64,000 nucleotides of DNA, from positions 3,829,027 to 3,893,026 of the forward strand of contig OV121093.1 of NCBI GenBank assembly GCA_921293015.1, given 5' to 3'. Source of the DNA: Phorcus lineatus. Lineage: Eukaryota > Mollusca > Gastropoda > Trochida > Trochidae. The notes under the pieces are model-generated. The model did not search any database and was not told the origin of the DNA. It saw only the letters and a program-made list of their open reading frames with translations. Below are positions 37,601 through 49,600 of this stretch, in pieces. The position numbers and the translations under genes were made by a program. How positions within the stretch are numbered: position 1 is the first letter of the stretch; every line of letters begins with the position of its first letter.

Positions 37601-40600
37601 CTTGATCACTATCAATGTCACTTTCACTATCACTGTCACTGTCACTGTCACTATCACTCTCATCAGTTGATTCCATATCAGAAGCTTCATCGGCATGGAC
37701 CTCGTTGATGAAGTCGTCGTCGCTAGACGTTGACGGACCTTCCCAACTCCTGGTTCGCGGCCTCCTGGCCTTAGGCATCTTTCACATCAATCTGTAAATG
37801 ATTGAAAATAATTTAGGCACACGCAAGATATAATAACATCAACACATGACCTGTTGTACAGAGAAATTCAATGTGAGCTTCATGGACATTCAATTGCCAC
37901 ATTTTGTAAGTGTTTGAAACAAATTTGCCGTTGCGCGCCTTTGGCGCCAGCGGTCATCAATAATCCGGACATTTTCTAATTGTCCTGGCGAAAGCCGGAC
38001 ATTTTGTTTCACGATTTGCAAAAATAACAAATCAGGACAAATTCTAACATTGCTGGACAATTTCTAACTTTCGGACAACTTTTCACAATCCAGCCGAACA
38101 AGTTCTAATGTCGCCGGACACTTTCTAACTTTTGGACGACTTTTCACAATCCCGCCGAAGGTGCCGATGGCACCGACGGCCGCCGACGTTGTATCAACAT
38201 TATCAACCCTGATGCCGCCTTCTGACTCCTATGCAACGAGCCGGCGAGTCGCGAACAACTGCCTTCTACGTCAGGAAAGTTCTGATTGTCAGTTGTGGAT
38301 TACAAAAGTTTTTCAACTTTTGACTTCTCGTCCGAGAATGATAGGTTCCACGGGCCTATCCGTCGGGACGGCCGTAGTCAACGAGCACCCGGCCCCTTGT
38401 CTTTAGTTCACTGGAAGGAACTCATGCCATCCCGACATATATAGCAAATTATTTAAAACCTCGGAATGCTACCAAACTTTTTTTTCAAAAATGAGTTTCC
38501 TCGACCAACAAAAATTTGGCAGAAAAAAACACATACCTGCTGGCGGTGCCCGACGAAAGTCCGCTGAAATTTTTTTTCTCGAACACGAACATTTTCGTTG
38601 GACACATTTTCTCATGACCTGATGGCGGTGCCCGGCGAAAGATCCCCGACATATTGTGTCTCAACCACAAACATTTTCGTTGGACAACTTTGCCTTGACC
38701 TGATGGCGGTTCCCGACGGCATCCCCGACATACTGTGTCTCAACCACAACATTTTCGTTGGACAATTTTCCCATGAACTGATGGCGGTGCCCGACGCAAA
38801 AATCCCCTAACTCAAAAAAGACATCAATAACGCTATGAATGTAAATCCAAAAGTTTTTTTTCCTTCAACTTTCATGGTTTATAAAACTCTATAATTGAAC
38901 ACTAAAGAAACAGGGTTTCCTTCATAATTTTTTTTACTTATTACATTTATTTATAACATTTTAGCGGCGCTTGTTGAGTCTTTATTTCTATGAGCGCATA
39001 AACAAATTGTATATCAAATTGAAGAGAATTTTCTGCTCTTTACGCTGATACCAAACGTTGTTGAGCGCGCCACTTTGTTACAGAAATACGAAATGCGAAA
39101 CTTGCCAAATTTGCGGCACTTCTTGTGCCTTTATTTTTGTGTGCGCATGTATGATCAATATATTGAAATGAAGAACAACGTTCCGTCTTTATTTAGACGT
39201 AATATTTATCAAAATCCGCCAAGTGGTATAGAAAATATCGAGTGCCAAAGAAAGGTACATGAAAATCGAACTTCAGATCACATGAAAAGAACCCTTTGTG
39301 CGGCGCTTGCTGCATCGTCGTTTGTTTTAGCGCATGTACATTTTATATATCACTTTGTAGACAATTTATTCCTCTTGATTATGATATAAATGGTTTTGAA
39401 ATGTGTCATTTGTACACGGGGATATGAAGTGCCAAAGTTTCCCTATTTGCGTCACTAACGGAATTGCGAAGTGCGAAAGTTGTTCTTTTTACGGCACTTG
39501 TTGAGTCTTTATTTATTTGCGCGCATAATAATTGATATAGGGAATTAGAGACAATTCATTTGTCTTTATAGTGATGTAAAATTCAACAAAATCTTTTTCA
39601 CGGTGTAAAAGAAATTCATTGTGAAAGAAAGGCACATGAAAATCGCGCTTCAGATCACATGATAAGGAAGTCGGCAAAATTACCTTTTTGTGCGGCGCTT
39701 GCTGTATCTTTATGAATTGTTGCGCATGTACACATTTTACATGGGATTAAAGACAATCTTTTTCTCTATCTTGTGATATAAAAAATGTCAAAATATGTTG
39801 AGCACATCATGAGAAAATTGGTGTGACAAAACAGTGTAAAACTAAAAATATATAAAAATCACCTTTTTTGCGGCACATGCGGTATCTTTATTTCACGAGG
39901 CGCACATATGTTTTTTACATCGAATTAAAGACATTTCTTTTCTCTTTCAAATGATCCCACCTATATTGAAATCCGCCCAAGGGTTCAGAACATAGGGCGT
40001 GCGATAGGAAGGCGTGCATAGGGTCAAAATGCACGCGTCTCAGTAAACGATAGCACGCGCGGGTCGGTAAGCTCGTGCGAGAGGCTAGAAAGTGCCCACA
40101 GGCTATTAGCACGTGCGGCGGGGAGTGGGGGAAAATTGAGTGATTTTAACGCTTATTTTCGGTACGATAAACATTATCAATATTCTCATAACTTTCGGAG
40201 CATGTTCGCGCATTATTTAGACCACCAACGAAACAAAACACGGTAGCTTAGCGGCAGCCGGAACGAAAATACAAGCGTTGAACTGAGACTACTGCTAGGC
40301 AATAAATTTCCGGGACCCGCTACCGAGACCCGCGGTCATAATTAGTTAGCGTGAGAAAAATAGAGTGTGCTACTCGCATCCCGCTAAGAGGACTTGCGGG
40401 CAAAGCTAATTTCATCCCGGAATATTCCGGGACCCGCATCTTAAGGGTTAAATTTTCAAAAGTTTATGGTCAGGAGCAGTCATTGTTTTTGATAAAAAGT
40501 GTTTTTATAGTGAGTATAAAAAAATATAATTCAAGATTATTACAAATAGAGGTCATCCAATACTAAGTGAAATGTAATGCTCTGAAATTCTTAAACCAGC

Positions 40601-43600
40601 TTATAAGTTTCACCACTATAAGACAATCATAAGTACGAAATAAGCTTAAAAAATTGTGTTGGCACATGGTCCTATGCATAACTCAGTTGACGGTGCTCAC
40701 GGTGAAGTACAGCAACATCGGTTGCAGCTCGCTGTATGGTTTGGTTAACGATGTCATTGCTTGATAAACTAAGAATTTGAATGATGGTCCCCTTCCCCAA
40801 ACTGAGACAAACTTGGTGTCTATTTTGGCAAGAGGCCTCTGTTCAGCCAGCAGGAAATGGGTCCTGCTAAAGCAGAGGGTTGGTGGTGATCTTCTAGCGA
40901 CAAATAGGTCGGCATGGGTTAATAATGTTGGTGGAGCCTTGAGAGTGGAGGGATAAAGTAAGCCTTCAAGGACAAGCCCTTTGCAATCTGCAATTTGAAT
41001 AGTGCTTAAATCGAGTTATGGTCTAATACTTAATCATCTTTTTTGTTGTTGTTGTCTGTGTCCCCAGTTTAAGGACAAGTTCCTTCCTACTTTCAGTTAA
41101 AATCGTGCTATGATGGTATTGTGGCACAATGCTAAAGGTCCATTACCATATTGTTGTCTGTGTCCCCAGTTCAATGACGAGTAGCTTCGTAATGTTGTCT
41201 GTGTCCCCAGTTCAAGGACGAGTAGCTTCATATTGTTGTCTGTGTCCCCAATTCAAGGAAAAGTAGCTTCATATTGTTGTCTGTGTCCCCAATTCAAGGA
41301 AAAGTAGCTTCATATTGTTGTCTGTGTCCCCAATTCAAGGACAAGTCCTTTCAGTTCTTTGGCTAGAATCATGCTAAGAGGGTATTATGGCCCGATGCTA
41401 AATGGTCCATTACCATATTGTTGTCTGTGTCCCCAGGTCAAGGACAAGTCCTTTCAGTTATTCGGCTAGAATCATGCTAAGAGGGTATTATGGCCCAATG
41501 CTAAATGATCCATTACCATATTGTTGTCTTTGTCCCCAGTTCAAAGACAAGTCGCTGGTGATCTACAACGTGGAGATGGAGCACGCCGGCTACTACCAGT
41601 GCGTGGCCGAGAATAGCATTGGCTGGACCAGCGCCATAGCCAAGCTCGTCATCTGGGAAAACAGTGAGTTGTCTCCCCTTACTTTAAAAAGGCAGTAGCA
41701 TTTTTAAAAAATCATTATCCTCACGGTAAAAATATCTAATTCCCGACCAGAAGATCTGTAGTCTTACAGTAAAGAATCAAGTGTATAGCAAAAAACATTG
41801 TCGGCCATTTTTGTGTGAACACCTTTTAACATTTGAAGAAAGGAAATGGATTCACATGGCTTAAACAATCATTGTATACTGTTTTAAACTGCTTCATTTG
41901 TTTAAACATTGTCTTGAATTAGAAATAGAATAACACTTTATCAGACATTGCCAGTTACTAAGTTTTGCCTGTTATGTTCCAGACGGTTCGCCAAAACCAC
42001 CAACGGGTCTGAAGGCAACGGCGCTGTCGGACACTCAAGTATTCATCCAGTGGAACAAGTCTGTTCTCACGAAGGATCTGCCTATAATCACCTACGTTGT
42101 CACCCTCATACCAGAACAAGGTATGTCTCTTTCTTGATACGTGTTCTCCTCAGAACTAGCTTTTATGGTCAACTTTAAGTGGGGGCAGGATTAGCGCAGT
42201 GGTCAGCGCATTCAGCTTCGGATCATGAGGTCTATGGTTCGAATCCCGCCAGGCTCGGCAACTTTGTCTCCAGTAGAGAACTGTTCTACACGCAGTCAGG
42301 TTTGGGTACAATGCTACACTGAATTTCAGCGTAGTACCACCCATGGTTCGCTAGTTCCAGCCGATGCTCGCAGGTTTCACCGCAATGCATAGCCACAATG
42401 GTGTTGCGGGTTTTCTCCCTGCCATAATACTAGCAGCTGCGATATAAGTGAAATAATCTTGAAAGCGGCGTTAAACAAAAATTCACCTCACCTCACCTCA
42501 ACCTTAAGTGTCTTCAGTAGCGCTCCTTTACATTTTGGGAATATTTTTCTGCAATTGGTCACCATCATACCATTAGCTGCTTAGATTTTCCTGTTCAGTA
42601 ATCATGGTCAGGGGCATTAGCATGTTCTTTTTAAAATTTTATCTCATCAAAATGTTTTCAACAAGTATGAGTTTATGGTAAATGCATTGTCTTCAGAGGG
42701 TCGAACACCTCATGACTCAAACCAATTTTCCATGGTCGTAGCAGAAAGTATCAAATATCAAGGAAAAACTCCCCAACACCCAAATGTTAGAACTTCTTCC
42801 CAACTGTTGACATCATGACCAGGCCTTTGGAACACAAACTCTTCTTCAAAGTTTATGTAATCAAATACATAACTGCAGAACACGATTGAAACATTTCCTC
42901 ACAACTTCATGTGGATTCATAATTGTCAGCCATTTTCTGACACACATGACTAAAGGGACGTAACTCTCTGTTGCTAGATGAGACAATAACTGATTGAAGC
43001 ATACATAAAATCAACGACTTGAGTTTATATCTTAACACCAACTAATCACAAAAACTTCTCTTAAGCAGAAGGTAGTGAACTGCTAAGCGACTTATTAATT
43101 AAAAAGCTGTATTTATGTCATTTAGCGGCCGAATAAAATTTTATAAATTGAGTCCACGTCAAATTAGGATCCCTTTAAACGAATTCCGAAATCGACCATC
43201 GGGCATTTCACTCAATCTTTAACACCAACTAATCACAAAAACTTCTCTTAAGCAGAAGGCAGTGAACTGCTGAGTGACTTCGTGGGCGGCACCGAGGACA
43301 TCTTGAACAAGACGGTTGACGGACTGAAACCCTTCACCAAGTACAAGGTCTACGTCATGGCCTTCAACAAAAAAGGAGCCAGTCCAAAGTCACAGCAGGT
43401 CATCGTCCAAACCAAGGAAAACAGTGAGTAATTACCGACAGTTTCCCCTACATAGCTTTTTGTCCTTCTTTGTCTCTTCTATGAACTTTGCATATATCTA
43501 TACTCTATTAAAAAAAGAATTAAAAAATAAATATATTCTTAAATGGAAATAGCAAAATGTTGACCAACTGTTTCCAATATATAGCTTTTTCTTCATTTTC

Positions 43601-46600
43601 TTCAACAAATGTGTTTTTCTACATTTTTTTTTCTTCTAAAATAAATATATATAAACTTGAGAAAAAATGATAGAAAATAGATTTGCTAAGTTTACAGGAG
43701 ATTAAGTTAATCAATTTGAAACCATTTATGGTATATACATAGATTGATATACTTAGATTGATATATATATAGATTGATATACTTAAATTGATTTACATAG
43801 ATTGATATACTTACAATGATTTACATAGATTGATATACTTACATTGATTTACATAGATTGATATACTTACAATGATTTACATATATTGATATACTTAGAT
43901 TGCCAAGTGTACCAAACATAAATCAAACATTTAAAATATATCAAGAAAAAAGGCTTTATTTTATGGAGGTCATGGAGGTTCTAGTGAGTCTAGATTGTAT
44001 TGTATTGTTGCTTCCAGAAGTAAATTTATGCTAGCTGACACTCAAACACTCTCTCCACCATAAACTCTACACTCTTTTGAAACATTATGTGATCACATTT
44101 CATCACAGTTCCCCTTGGAGCCCCGGAGATCACGCTGACGCCAACCGGTACAAACCAGATCCGTGTGGAGTGGAAGGAGATGCCGCCTAGTGTCAGCCAA
44201 GGGGAGATAACCCAGTATAAGATCTACTACCGCATGAAGTCTGCCAATATTCATCACAGTGGCGAGCATGTCAACACCGTGGACGGATCCAAGAGATACT
44301 ACAACATCAAGGGTGAGTGTTTTGGGTTATTTTTGGGAATCAACTTAAGTTTCTTCTTGCAAGGCAAATTAAAAAAAGGACAAAGTATTAGATGGCAAAT
44401 GAGGTTGAAAACTATTGAATGACTTTAAAGCCTAAAGGAAAAGAAGTTTGGGAAGGAAAGAGAACAACTTATAAAGAATGGCAGCAATAGCCTTGTAGGG
44501 CATTATATATATATAATAAATTGTGCAGGTCCAAATGCAATGGCTCATCTATGCATTACTGGATAGTCCGTTCATAAATCTCAAAATTGTTGCAACTTAT
44601 CTACAGAGAGGGCCCTGTTTTAAACAGAGGTCTCAACAAGAAGGCAGGGGTGGGGAGGGGGGAAGGTTAGGAAAAGGCCATTTATGAGAAGATGTATGCA
44701 GGCAGATTAGAAGACCAATTAATTCTTTTGACACGAAGAAGTAAATGATGTAATGAAATTTAGACAATAGAGTTAACTATGATTCGAAAATAAAAAGCAG
44801 ATTAGAAGGTTACCTTCGTTACTTAAGATCACATTAGTGTTTAGTGGAATGATAAATTCTTTTGACGCTAAGAAGGAAATGATTTACCCAATAAGGATAC
44901 CTCAACTAATAATATTGTAAGCACAGAGGTGGTTGGTGGTTTCTAACTTCTTGATCTTTTCCCCCATGAGTTGGTGTTAAAATAATTATATTAAGTTCAA
45001 CAAATAACTAGTGTATGGAAGAAGTAGATGATTTGTGCAGGAATTTTGTAAATTTGCTTATTCTGTTCTAAGGGAGATAACTTTAGCCTGTTAAAGGGAG
45101 ATAACTTAAGCCGCTTAATGGGAGATATTTGATCTTGAACTAGCTTAACAGAAGTAAGCTGGAGTTAACACTGAGAACAAAACAAATTATATACTTTCAC
45201 AGGGCTTTGATTAGAATTAAGTAAGTAATAATTATGCAGCTGTAACAATCTGCCTAATAATATGAAATGTTCTCGTTCGATTGCTTCTTTCATTTTAGGG
45301 ATTGATTATTACAAAACTTAATGTGTCTGTCGTTTATATGTTTCACCCATCTCTTGCCAAAAATAAAAAGAACACAATTATTTTATAACTTCATTGGCTG
45401 TATGGACTGATGACATAGGATAATAAGCATTGACACAGCAAATGCAAAAGATAACACAAGATGACAAAATTGACAAAAAGCACATGCTTATTTAATGCCG
45501 AAAGGTAAGGATACTGGCAAAACCTAAGCTTCAGGGGTGCCTGTTGAGATCTGTTCTTATATTGATTAAAATTTAATGCTTTCGTAGATGTCATAGCAAA
45601 TGCAAAAGATAACAGAAGATGAAAAAAGTGACAAAACAGGCATGTTTAATTAATTCCCAAGGGTAAGGACACTTGCAGCACCTTTACAAACAGACCTGTT
45701 TTTATATTGATAAAAAAAATTTAATATTCCAAATGCTCCTGTAGATGTGGAGCCCAACCGGGAGTACGAGGTTCGAGTTCTGGCCAGCACCAAGAAGGGA
45801 TTCCCAACGCTGTCTGAGGACCAATGGCCCTGGGTCCAGCTGAGGACGCCCAAAATGTCCTCAACATGTATGTACTCGTTTCATTCAAGGGTCACACTAT
45901 TCAAACTCGTAAGATGAATGTTTGTTGTAAATAAGACTAAGTGATTGGGTTTGGTGAGGGATCCAAAATTATTTAATGAACCGTTTAATTTCTTTACTTT
46001 CAAGTTATTTGAGAAAGGTATATATAAGCCTATTATGAAGATGAACTTAAAGAAGTTTAGTAATACTAGGTTTAACCATTTAATTTCTTTACATTCAAGT
46101 AATTGGAAAAAGGTATATATATATAAGCCTATTATGAAGATGAACTCAAAGAAGGTTAGTAATACAAGGTTTAACCATTTAATTTCTTTACATTGAAGTA
46201 ATTGGAAAAAGGTAAACACGCATTATGAAGATGAACTAATAGAAGGTTAATGATACTAGGATCCTCCTTACTATCATTCTTCATATAATTTTTTTAAAAA
46301 TTCATCAGCCAAGGGACTACTGTTGAAGATTTACTAAAGCTTGTCACATGTTTTCAGTTCCAGTTCCCAGCCTTGATGTCAATCGTCTGAATGCCTCGAC
46401 CGTGAAGGTCAGCTGGGAAGTCAATGACCCTGAGAACAAGGTCACAACCTTCGATGTTGTCCTACGTAATCTCCACACGAGCATCGTGGTGGATCGTCTG
46501 AGCGTGTCGCCTCCATCAAACCATCATACCTTCTACAAATTGGGTAGGTTGGAGCACTTTGTAATACTTTTATTGAAATGATAAGGGATTGATATATAAG

Positions 46601-49600
46601 ATATATTTTGGATGATTATAAGAATGTTCCCTTTGGATTTTGATGCCAGTTCCTCAACTACAAGAACATAATTTAGATTGAAATACAGGATGAGAGAAGA
46701 TGCCAGTAGCTGTTCTCAGTTTTAGGTCCTTGATTACCTCCCCTTTGTCATTTTACAGCAGTTATTGTCTAGTCATGAATTTCTCTGTACAGCTGTAACA
46801 AAAAGGGTACCATTGTAACCAATGACAGTTTTAAATGTTAAAATGTTTATTCAAAAGATGCAATCATGCAAATTTGATTAAAATTTATTTAAAAAGTGAC
46901 TCATTGAGAATATTAAACTCATTTCAGAAAATGGGACGCAGTACGAGGTTACTGTGGAGGCCAAGGGAGACGCTGGAGAGTCCTCAGGGGTGGTCGGAGA
47001 GGAGTTCCGCACGGTCGAGACGAGTCCCACCCTCCCAGCGGAGTCCCTTCGAGCCATGACCATCAACCCGACAACTCTCGTCCTGACCTGGATAGAGCCA
47101 GATCAGCCGCACCACATCAAGTTCTACGAGATATGCTACAGCCTCATCAACACCGAGAAGAAGACCTGTATCTCCAGGTGAGGACCAGAGAAATAGATGA
47201 TGCCAAATGTTGTTCCATTCTGATCAAAGTTCCTGAATGAGGAGTATATCCGAACGTATACTTTAACAAACTGGCTGTCAACCCTTCTCTGCTAAATTTT
47301 GATTGCTTTAGTCTTGTTTGTAATGTCAAATGAAAATGATAAATGCTATCGCAGTATCTCCAGGTTAGGGCTCCAGATATAGAGGATAGGTATATGTTTC
47401 ATATATATACCTATATATATTGTATTTTGAACAAAGTCGTCAGCATATGCAGCCATGATCTCATTGATGGTAGATGTTCAGACATTCCAGGGTGTCAACA
47501 TTTCTTTGTCACATTAGGAATGTCATAGAGGAATCTTGACATCATAGCATTGTTTATTATGTCATAGAGGAATCTTGACATCATAGCATTGTTTATTATG
47601 TCATAGAGGAATCTTGACATCATAGCATTGTTTATCATGTCATAGAGGAATCTTGACATCATAACATTGTTTATTATGTCATAGAGGAATCTTGACATCA
47701 TAGCATTGTTTATTATGTCATAGAGGAATCTTGACATCATAGCATTACTTTAAATTTCATAGAGGAATCTTGACATCAAAGCATTGTTTATTATGTCATA
47801 GAGGAATCTTGACATCATAGCATTGTTTATTATGTCATAGAGGAATCTTGACATCATAACATTGTTTATTATGTCATAGAGGAATCTTGACATCATAGCA
47901 TTGTTTATTATGTCATAGAGGAATCTTGACATCATAGCATTACTTTAAATTTCATAAAGGAATCTTGACATCAAAGCATTGTTTATCATGTCATAGAGGA
48001 ATCTTGACATCATAACATTGTTTATTATGTCATAGAGGAATCTTGACATCATAGCATTGTTTATTATGTCATAGAGGAATCTTGACATCATAGCATTACT
48101 TTAAATTTCATAGAGGAATCTTGACATCAAAGCATTGTTTATTATGTCATAGAGGAATCTTGACATCATAGCATTGTTTATTATGTCATAGAGGAATCTT
48201 GACATCATAACATTGTTTATTATGTCATAGAGGAATCTTGACATAGCATTGTTTATTATGTCATAGAGGAATCTTGACATCATAGCATTACTTTAAATTT
48301 CATAGAGGAATCTTGACATCAAAGCATTGTTTATCATGTCATAGAGGAATCTTGACATCATAGCATTGTTTATTATGTCATAGAGGAATCTTGACATCAT
48401 AGCATTACTTTAAATTTCATAGAGGAATCTTGACATCAAAGCATTGTTTATCATGTCATAGAGGAATCTTGACATCATAGCATTGTTTATTATGTCATAG
48501 AGGAATCTTGACATCATAACATTGTTTATTATGTCATAGAGGAATCTTGACATCATAGCATTGTTTATCATGTCATAGAGGAATCTTGACATCATAACAT
48601 TGTTTATTAAGAAATAGAGGAATCTTGACATCATAACATTGTTTATTATGTCATAGAGGAATCTTGACATCATAGCATTGTTTATAATATCATAGAGGAT
48701 TCTTGACATCATAGCATTGTTTGTAATGTTGCGACACAATGATAAACGATATCACACAGTGATGATTGCCCACACTGGTAGATAATCCTGCAGAAAGGTG
48801 CTGTTGAATCGTTTGATCAGTATAAGACGAATAGATATTGTTGGTTTTCATTTTCGAGTTTACTGACAGTGACACGTTGTCCATCGATCTTTATGTTTCA
48901 ACTTGATAATATAATGTTTTGGTCACTTTAGTGTATTCTATATATAAATATGAATGTCAGCCATGAAGTTAAAGAAGTTCCACCAGGATTTATTGCCATT
49001 ATGGGCCCTGACCTGATTCGATTGAATTCATGGACGAAACAGGAGGTCATAGATAACTAATTTAGGACCATTACCAAGTGTTCCCTTCAATGAAGGCTTT
49101 GCATGAAAATATGAGTCCTGAAAGATATTAACAGAGTGGATACTGTCACAGGTAAAATATTGAAATCTTTGTTCCCATCCAGCATGACGTCGAGCATCAA
49201 GGTGTCGGGTCTGACCCCGTTTGCCAGGTACAGATTTGTCGTGAGGACCCACTTCATGAACAAGGACATACAGACCAGCCAGCCCTACGTCGCTCGCACG
49301 GAGGACGATTGTGAGTACATTCATTGCAGTTTATTGTATTTTTAATGGTGAAATATGCCATTGGTCTGTAGTCCTTGTTTTCACTGAGTAAAATTGCAGT
49401 GAGATTCTACTGAGTGAAATAACCCTACAATCATATGACGTCACCTTTGACGTAAAAAAACAATTGAATGACGTCATGAGATGACTAATAGCAAGCGGTT
49501 TGGCTACTCCTTTCATAAAGTTAACGACATTTAGGATGTTGTAGGAAATATGATAAATAGTGTATTTGACATTTCTCTTCAAATACCATGAATATCTCGT

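Larger units (their letters stand above)
34020..40447 (-). mobile_element. piggyBac-type DNA transposon, 6.4 kb, apparently complete
   Basis: Flanked by TTAA at 34016-34019 and 40448-40451, the piggyBac target duplication. Both ends start CCCTT; the first 14 bases match as CCCTTnnGnTGCnG. The internal transposase gene is on the minus strand. Between gene and ends lie diverged ~180-bp repeats on both sides (34860-35590 and 38930-39960), ~80-bp repeats (38570-38810), left-end GTGGCTGAATT direct repeats and a right-end palindrome. It sits in the host intron that splits Ig4, in reverse orientation to the host gene. Intact ends, duplication and ORF suggest a young, possibly still mobile copy. Confidence 0.95.

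Noticed and set aside
35784-37778. Domesticated PGBD host gene
   Set aside because: It is intronless within a complete element with matching ends and TTAA duplication, so it reads as a transposon gene.
35879-37797. Plus-strand ORFs opposite the transposase
   Set aside because: Antisense shadows of the transposase gene with no family features.
47495-48739. Minus-strand ORFs encoding repeated 13-residue units
   Set aside because: They are translations of a 39-bp minisatellite in an intron; the unit length is a multiple of three, which keeps frames open by chance.
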